Source: Taxawa tesnikishii (nom. ined.) (taxonomy: Eukaryota > Ascomycota > Dothideomycetes > Dothideales). From it: 64,000 nt of DNA. The notes beneath the pieces were generated by a model. The model was not told the DNA's origin. It did not search any database and saw nothing but the letters and a program-made list of their open reading frames with translations. The stretch covers positions 992,001-1,056,000 of the forward strand of contig JAPDRO010000009.1 in the NCBI GenBank assembly GCA_030247885.1, written 5' to 3'. Below, one piece after another: positions 58,276 through 64,000 of the stretch (position 1 is the first letter of the stretch; every line of letters starts with the position of its first letter). Made by a program: the position numbers and the translations under genes.

Positions 58276-60415
58276 CTAGTCCCAACGCTTGAAAATGTTC
58301 ACCATGGCGCTGTCGCCGGTAGCCACGCACCATTTCCCACAATTACTCCACGCGATCTGTCGGTAGCCGGGTCTTTCCTGTTGTTGCGACCAGTGCTGTT
58401 GCTTGGGGAGGAGATTATCTTGTGAGCCTCTATGGCGGCGTAGGCGTCGCCGATGTCGACTTTGCGCTCCGAAGACATAGCGCTTCTGTTAGACGCGCTG
58501 ACATCTGTGTCAAGTGTTAGCGAAAACCACAGCCTCGTAATAAGCTTGCCATTGAGCATAGGTACTCACTGCTAGATGCAAAGCTCGCCGTGCTTTCTTC
58601 TCTACCCAGGTTGGACCCGGGATGGATGAACGCATTCCCCGACCACGTCCGCCTCTCTTCCCGCCCGTGCGCTTGGATCCAGCTGTCACTTCGTCGTATC
58701 CTTCCTGGGCCTCTTCCAGACTTTGCAGATCCCAGAAGAACATCCGGGTCCTCAGATTCCCCATTGCCAGGATTGGACGATGGCCAGGAGCATCAAAGAG
58801 GCTGAAGCGGATGTAGAATTGACTCGTGTAAGGCATATCGAATGTCAATAGGCGTTGGAACCGCTTGCCAAAGGCGGAACGTGTATGTACACCCGGAGCC
58901 GGTACAGGAGGGCGGTCCGGTCTGCGCGTAAGTCAGCATGCGGCGAAGATGAACGTAGTTGTTCAAGGTTAGCGGTAGCTCACGTGGGATCGTCTGACGA
59001 GAAGCCATCGATTTTCCATAACAGTATGTAATTCTTCGCCTGCTCTTTCTCGTCCTGGCCATCAGTCTGGTCTTTGCTACATCGGGAAAGAATGAGGTCG
59101 CCATGGAACTTGACACTAGCTGGTGCGTCAGCAGCTATGGAACAAGGTAGAGTCTGAACGCAACTGTACCAATCTATGTAGCCGTGGTGCACCTCGGTGC
59201 TAGAAAAATGTGGATAGTATACAGTTGTGGGTTTGTCCGTGCCAGTGTTCGCATCAGGACATTGTGGAACACTCCACTGGCAGGAGTTAGAAGTTGCAAT
59301 ACGTTCTAGGTAACGACTTCGTCCTTACCAAGTTGACCATAGTGTCTTGTCCGCCAGAAAGTAAGTAGCGGCCATTGCTGTGGAAAGACTGGTGAGGAGG
59401 TTAGTGTCGTTGCTACAGGATGGTAGAAACAAAGGACGCACAATGGCAAGGACGATATCCCTGTGCCCACCTCCGCCAAAGATGGCGGCACAGGGTTGTT
59501 TCTCATATGCGGGGTCTAAGTTCCACAGACGGATTGTGTGGTCGGCAGAACCTGAAGCCAGGATCGCTGAAGACAGAGGAGAGACGGCAAGATCGTTGAT
59601 AGACTGGAGGTGGATGTTCAGCAATGGAGTGGGCTCCGCAGATCGGGACATACTCACTGCTCCATGACCCCTGATTGCCTGGACAGTATGGTGAGCTGTC
59701 AATGGCCTTCCTTTCCGGGGAGCGCCACGCTGCGCTTGTTACGACATTACGTACCCTTGCAACTCCACCCGTCACCACGTTCAGGACGTCGATCCTAGAC
59801 GAGTTGGCTCCGCCCACGCAGACCAAAGGATCGCCTGTGGTGGGATCCTGGGACCAGACAAGACTGTTAAGCGACGCTTCTTTCTGCCAGAGAGATGAGC
59901 GAGTGCAACCCTGCAACACGTACACTAGGACCATGAGTATGGTACGAGTACGTACATTAACATCCCGGAACCAGCGCAAGACTTCGTAAGACTGCTCTGG
60001 GTCTAGCGAGGGTCGACAGATGAAAACCTGCAGTAGGTCAGACAAACTCATTATGGACGCGTGCAGTATTGCGTCAAGACATTCATCGATCCTACATCTG
60101 CCGCACCGACCGCTGCAAACACTGCATCTTCGTCAGGATCGGTGTAGGGATAGAACTTGACGTCGAATATTTGGGCTTGTTCAGTCAGATATGCTGCTGG
60201 CTAGGTACTAAGAAGCGGGACCTACCGTGCTGCTCCTTTCCCTACCGATAGTTAGAACTCAACGAGGATGCTTGACTAAACGAGGTGAAGGACATACGCC
60301 CAGCCTGGTGGAAGTGCGGAGGTATGGTAGATCAGCCGGCGAATGCATTGGTGACGGTGTGTTTTGGCTCAGCGCTTTACACTTGCATGACTTGGTCAAT
60401 ATTCCTCCGGCTCAT
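58276..60415 (-). CDS. EED: Polycomb protein EED homologue (PRC2 WD40 subunit), two frame slips
   Basis: Twelve exons: complement(58276..58497, 58566..58921, 58984..59115, 59170..59276, 59329..59388, 59442..59603, 59658..59678, 59755..59883, 59956..60027, 60096..60175, 60221..60236, 60383..60415). About 463 aa after restoring two bases. WD blocks: IFDVKFYPYTDPDEDAVFAA, PLVCVGGANSSRIDVLNVV, GHGASINDLAVSPL with HTIRLWNLDP, GGGGHRDIVLAISFHSNGRY, DCVKFHGDLILSR, YILLWKIDGFSSDDP, MFFWDLQSLEEAQ and IAWSNCGKWCVATGDSAMV. Slips are at a G/C4 run near 58405-58408 and in the G run near 58632. EED binds H3K27me3 and activates the EZH2-type methyltransferase, spreading facultative heterochromatin. The first exon is the least certain. 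Confidence 0.83.
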
Positions 60416-61360
60416 GCCTGATTGGGCACTGCAGCTGGACACTTGACACTGGTATCATGCAGCGCGGGCTGGTCCTTGACAGGGCCCACCGTCCAATTCC
60501 CAGTTTATATCAGCTGTATGCAGTCTGCAAAGTCTAGGCGCCCACGAGTCGCGTCGGAAGCAGACGGCAGACGCTCTCGGTTCGTGAGTCGGGTCCTGAC
60601 GGTCGTGCCACAAGTGGAGGATCGCCGATGGCGAGTGAAGTGACGAGAGCAGTATATCAAGCTGAGAGGTGTCTCCCCAAGCAGTTCCCAGGAAGGGACA
60701 GGCGTAGATGATGCACGCGATAAAAGGTTTGGGAGACCCGTCGGCGTGTTTCTTTGAGGGCCAGACGTCTGGCGGGGCGTTTGTGTGTCAACCAAAGTAG
60801 GCTGGTCCTGGTCCCGTTCCCGTTCCCTGTCTCAGTGCTGCGGCTTGCTCGTACGCGTGGGTCACAGTTATGGCTGCAGCCGTGTTTGTCTGTATGCTAT
60901 GTAGCACAGAGCTTGTGACACTTGCCGAGAACCTCCCACCGTGCCCGGCCGAGGTACAGGAGTTGAGTAAAGTGGAATGTTGCCAGTATACGAAGCGTGG
61001 GCAGGGTGATGGCAGGGATTGCTGTTCCTGCCGTTTGACACGAGTGGGATGGATGTTGCCAAGCCATGTGCTTGCCATGACTCGCCGTTCTTGCCGAAAC
61101 CTAATTAGTGACTGCCTGAGTCTGAGTCCGAGTCCGAGTCCAGCGTGGTCTCACTTCGGCGCCGCTCTGCGTTGGAGCAGTTTGAGCGAACATTTTCCAC
61201 GTTGTCTCGGCGCTCGCATGCACTTGTCGCCTACCGGCAGCTACAGACTTACTTGGGTGATGATCGCTGGGAGGAGGCTGCAGTATCGCGCAGGGGTATG
61301 GAATGGGCCGAATGGTACTGTGCACTACGTGCATGTGAGGGACTCTAAGCAATCAGGGCA

Positions 61361-61395
61361 GCAGAGCAGAGCAGGGCAGGGCAGGGCAGGGCAGG
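61361..61395 (+). repeat. Pentanucleotide GCAGA/GCAGG repeat
   Basis: About seven units. The motif is close to the AGAGC array at 57814-57920. Confidence 0.85.
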
Positions 61396-61806
61396 CTGAG
61401 CGAACCAGCGAGCGGCTTTTGCTCGTCGCGAGAGGCTGGGAACTAGGCAAGCGCGTAGGACGCCACCAGCGCCGGGACGGAAGCGCTTATGATTGATTTT
61501 CTGCTCCTCCTCCAAGCAAAGTCAGCTCCTCCTCGTCAAAAGCACCTTCAATAGAGCCTTTGCGGTTCCTCTCCAGGACAGCATCAGCTCTCTGCAGGCC
61601 TATCAGCTCTTTGCAGACGGCAACCCGCCAGGGATCACCACTTGGAACAGCGTCCCTCCCGCCAACTCCCTGCTAGCCCCGCGCACCGCACAGCATCCCT
61701 GCGTCCTTCTCTGCGCGTGACGTAAGGCAAGGACGGTTCGGGTTGCCCTTCGCCCTTTGCCCTTGCGCCAAAGCAGCTCCTCTCTTCTGCTTCGGCTGGC
61801 CTGCAG

Positions 61807-61849
61807 CTCAAGGCTGCTGCTCAAGGCTGCTCAAGGCTGCTCAAGGCTG
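61807..61849 (+). repeat. 10-bp tandem repeat CTCAAGGCTG
   Basis: Four near-perfect copies with one CTG insertion after the first. Confidence 0.85.
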
Positions 61850-62499
61850 TTGCTTTCCCTTCAGCTCACCCTACGAAAACGAACAACGCTGGTCAAACGT
61901 CCAACTCTCTGCCGCGCTCTGCCGCATTCCGTTGGCGCCTCGGCCGCTTTTTGAGGCTGCACTTGCCGCTACTTTTCCCCACGTCGCCTGCTCGTCGCGT
62001 AATCTTACAGGCCCGCCGGAACACTACACTACGTCAACCTAGACACTCTAATTATTTCCTCCACCTACATCCTCCCGATTCAGACACCCTTACACCCACA
62101 ACACTCTTGAATCTAGCCTTTCGGCCACATCTCAAACACCTCTTTCCTGCTCACCCGCCAGTCTGACATCGCCCGCATCGTCCACCGCCAACATACGGAC
62201 CCAGCCGCACTCAACCTCTCACGGTGGCGACGGCAGCGACACGCACTCATCCTACCTTTTTCGGGAAACCTTCGACCGAGTTGCTCCCCTCGAAAACAGA
62301 TTGCACCAACCTTAACAACTCCCGAGAGGCCTGGAGCCTTCGTTTGCGCACGCAGCTCTGATCCCTCTTCGTCTGCTTGTCCTTTACCTTTGGTGCCGGC
62401 TGCCGAACCGAATACAATTGCCAATCCGGAACGAGTCATTTGCCCTTTGCGCCTGTTTCACACCCTCTTATTGCTCCCTCTTTTCAGGCCTATTCCACC

Positions 62500-64000
62500 A
62501 TGGACTTGACCTTCATCTCCATTCACGGTATGCTAGACGCCTGTTTTTTTCTCTATGTACTTTGCTGACTCCGCCTTCCAGACCTCACTCGTGAAGCCCG
62601 AATTCTTTATTCTTCCGACTCCATTATCGATGTTCTTGGCTACACACCAGATGAGGTAGTCAACCACTCTTGTTGGGAGTTCTTCCCCGCCGAAGAGCTT
62701 CCATACGCTCGGGAGTTTCACAAGCGTGGCATTGAGATGGACAGAGCTGCCGTCCTCTCGTACTGTAGGGTCAAGAGCAAAAGCGGCCAGTGGATTGGCT
62801 GTGAGTGCTGTTTCACAATAGTGTACGATGTCATGGTCGTCTGCACAAGTATATATCGGAGGGGTCTATCAAGCCAAAGTAAGGATCCGCGCCGTGCGCA
62901 TTTGCTGGCAGCTAACGACATGTTTAGAGAGGGCGCTCGAAGCACCTGTTATCCGACGACTATTCTCCTCCTCGCCGCGAGATCCTCGATACCACATGCT
63001 GTCACACATATCTGCCAAATTCCGACAGCCTGTAAAGGAATTTGTCCATGAACCTAGGGCGGCTCTGTTCTTAAATCGCTTCACCCGAACATTGACAATC
63101 ATGTACGCCACCGGCGGAATTGAGGATGTTATTGGCATCCCTGCAGAGGTCATGCGTGGAAGGAGTTTTTACTACTGCATCGCAGAGAACTGCCTTCCTG
63201 ATGCAGTAAAGTGTTTGGAAAACGCCAAGGGAATGACTCGATCGCGTATCTGCGTTTCTGGTTCCGGGATCCGAGAATTGATGACGAATCATCGACAACA
63301 AACAACACATCGGCGGAAGACAGTGATGAAGAGATGACAACGGATGCAAGTGTGGATGAATCCGAAGGTGGAGTACATCTGGATGAACAAAATGGGCAAG
63401 GAAGCGAACATGCAATACGCTCAAGCACGAGCGCCGACGTAGATTCAATGGAGGAAGACCTAGATCCAAACTCCAGGACTTCATCGGGAGACAGCACACA
63501 TCCAGTCAATACCCACGAGGCGATATTCGGGGATGCAAGACATGCAGAGTCATCAGCCTCCTCCGCAGGACCGTATTCCCCTCGGGAACGCAGGTCACCC
63601 GTCAGCAGCCGAAACGACGAACCAATCGAGATAGAAGCCGTCATTTCGTGCGCCTCCGACGGCCTCGTAGTCTGTCTTAGGAGAGCGCGCCCGATGATCC
63701 CACAACCGGCACACAGGCCAACCGAGCAAGGTCGCGGTCTCTTCGCGGCACCGTGGGCGTCAGAGCCAATCATACCGCCAATCGAGACGCGTCCTCAGCA
63801 GGCCTACTCTTCGAACTTCGCGCCCGCGCTGGGGCCGCAAAACGCACACAGAGAAGAAGCACCCTTCGCACGCGCCAGTGGACCCGATCAATCAGACTTC
63901 ATGAACGCTATAAGAGAGCAAGCCATCTTCGCCTGGGCGCTTGCCGGCATCAACGGCACGCTGGAGAAGTACGCATTCGGAAGACCGCTGGGGAGAGTAC
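62500..64000 (+). CDS. PAS-domain protein, 3'-truncated by window, one frame slip
   Basis: Exons 62500..62527, 62582..62878 and 62928..beyond 64000. The first PAS domain starts at once: MDLTFISIHDLTREARILYS, then DVLGYTPDEVVNHSCWEFFP and YCRVKSKSGQWIGCECCF. A second PAS-like segment reads RFTRTLTIMYATGGIEDVIG with IPAEVMRGRSFYYCI. An acidic Ser-rich linker follows. The frame slips at 63232-63233: one more A gives LENAKGNDSIAYLRFWFRD and opens the frame to the window edge. PAS domains sense light, redox state or ligands, or mediate dimerisation. The part beyond the window will decide whether it is a transcription factor or a regulator. Confidence 0.8.

Larger units (their letters stand above)
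60416..62499. promoter_or_regulatory. Long divergent intergenic region, EED / PAS protein
   Basis: About 2 kb without a supported gene. A 208-residue plus-strand frame (60870-61496) is Cys/Ser-rich and repeat-driven, and not convincing. The last 700 bp are CT-rich, as expected for a long 5' UTR of the PAS gene. Confidence 0.5.

Noticed and set aside
57808-58342. Three minus-strand open frames of 88-176 aa
   Set aside because: They arise because a pentanucleotide repeat has no stop in several frames; the peptide is just repeated SALLC.
60870-61496. 208-aa plus-strand open frame
   Set aside because: Cys/Ser-rich, partly repeat-derived, no family pattern, and it ends inside the GCAGG array.
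1-64000. tRNA genes, CRISPR arrays, transposons
   Set aside because: No cloverleaf with a GTTCRA-type arm, no regularly spaced repeats, and no transposase, reverse transcriptase or terminal repeats were seen by eye.
1-64000. Programmed ribosomal frameshifting as a general explanation for the slips
   Set aside because: The sites share no slippery heptamer or common context, occur in unrelated genes and are mostly simple homopolymer runs; sequence error is simpler.

Overview
The window looks like chromosomal DNA from a filamentous ascomycete (Pezizomycotina; Dothideomycetes is my weak guess). Genes are packed on both strands. Introns are mostly 45-90 nt, with GTxxGT-type donors and CTAAC-like branch points. 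Two dispersed single 5S rRNA genes are present. Several products are typical of this group: HET-domain protein, 2EXR protein, Dal5-type permeases, glutaminase A and a Polycomb EED homologue. I rebuilt 26 protein-coding loci by hand, joining exons by phase and family conservation. No prophage, bacterial-type operon, CRISPR array, transposon or tRNA was seen.

Layout. 1-2404: 3' part of a PhoD-like phosphatase. 2663-10999: an accessory-looking block holding a Dal5-type permease, a broken HET gene, and a second permease divergent from a TauD-type 2-oxoglutarate dioxygenase. 11621-11740: 5S rRNA (minus). 11827-16153: a possible double-hotdog protein, a 2EXR/F-box-like protein and a HAPSTR1-like protein. 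16740-22844: conserved housekeeping genes: DMAC1-like, AP-3 mu, cytochrome c oxidase VIIa (Cox9), mitoribosomal mL58 and the NEDD8 E2 Ubc12. 23849-29836: a secreted zinc metalloprotease, a conserved hypothetical, a second 5S rRNA (plus) and a long GPI-type repeat protein. 30637-46401: mitoribosomal uL29, Rab GDI, condensin SMC2, an atypical kinase-like protein and coatomer beta'. 47040-57303: two divergent permeases, a zinc alcohol dehydrogenase and a secreted glutaminase A. 58276-60415: EED (Polycomb repressive complex 2). 62500-64000: 5' part of a two-PAS-domain protein.

Two themes stand out. First, at least eleven otherwise well-conserved genes each need one or two single missing bases restored to read through, often in a short run of identical bases. 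Essential genes such as SMC2 are included. This points to indel errors in the assembly rather than gene death, and automatic gene calls here will be split or truncated. The HET locus is different: it has two in-frame stops plus a slip of the opposite sense, and looks like a true pseudogene. Second, four Dal5/anion:cation-symporter-type permeases lie in this one window. One is paired head-to-head with a TauD dioxygenase, which suggests a sulfonate or similar organic-acid uptake and oxidation module.
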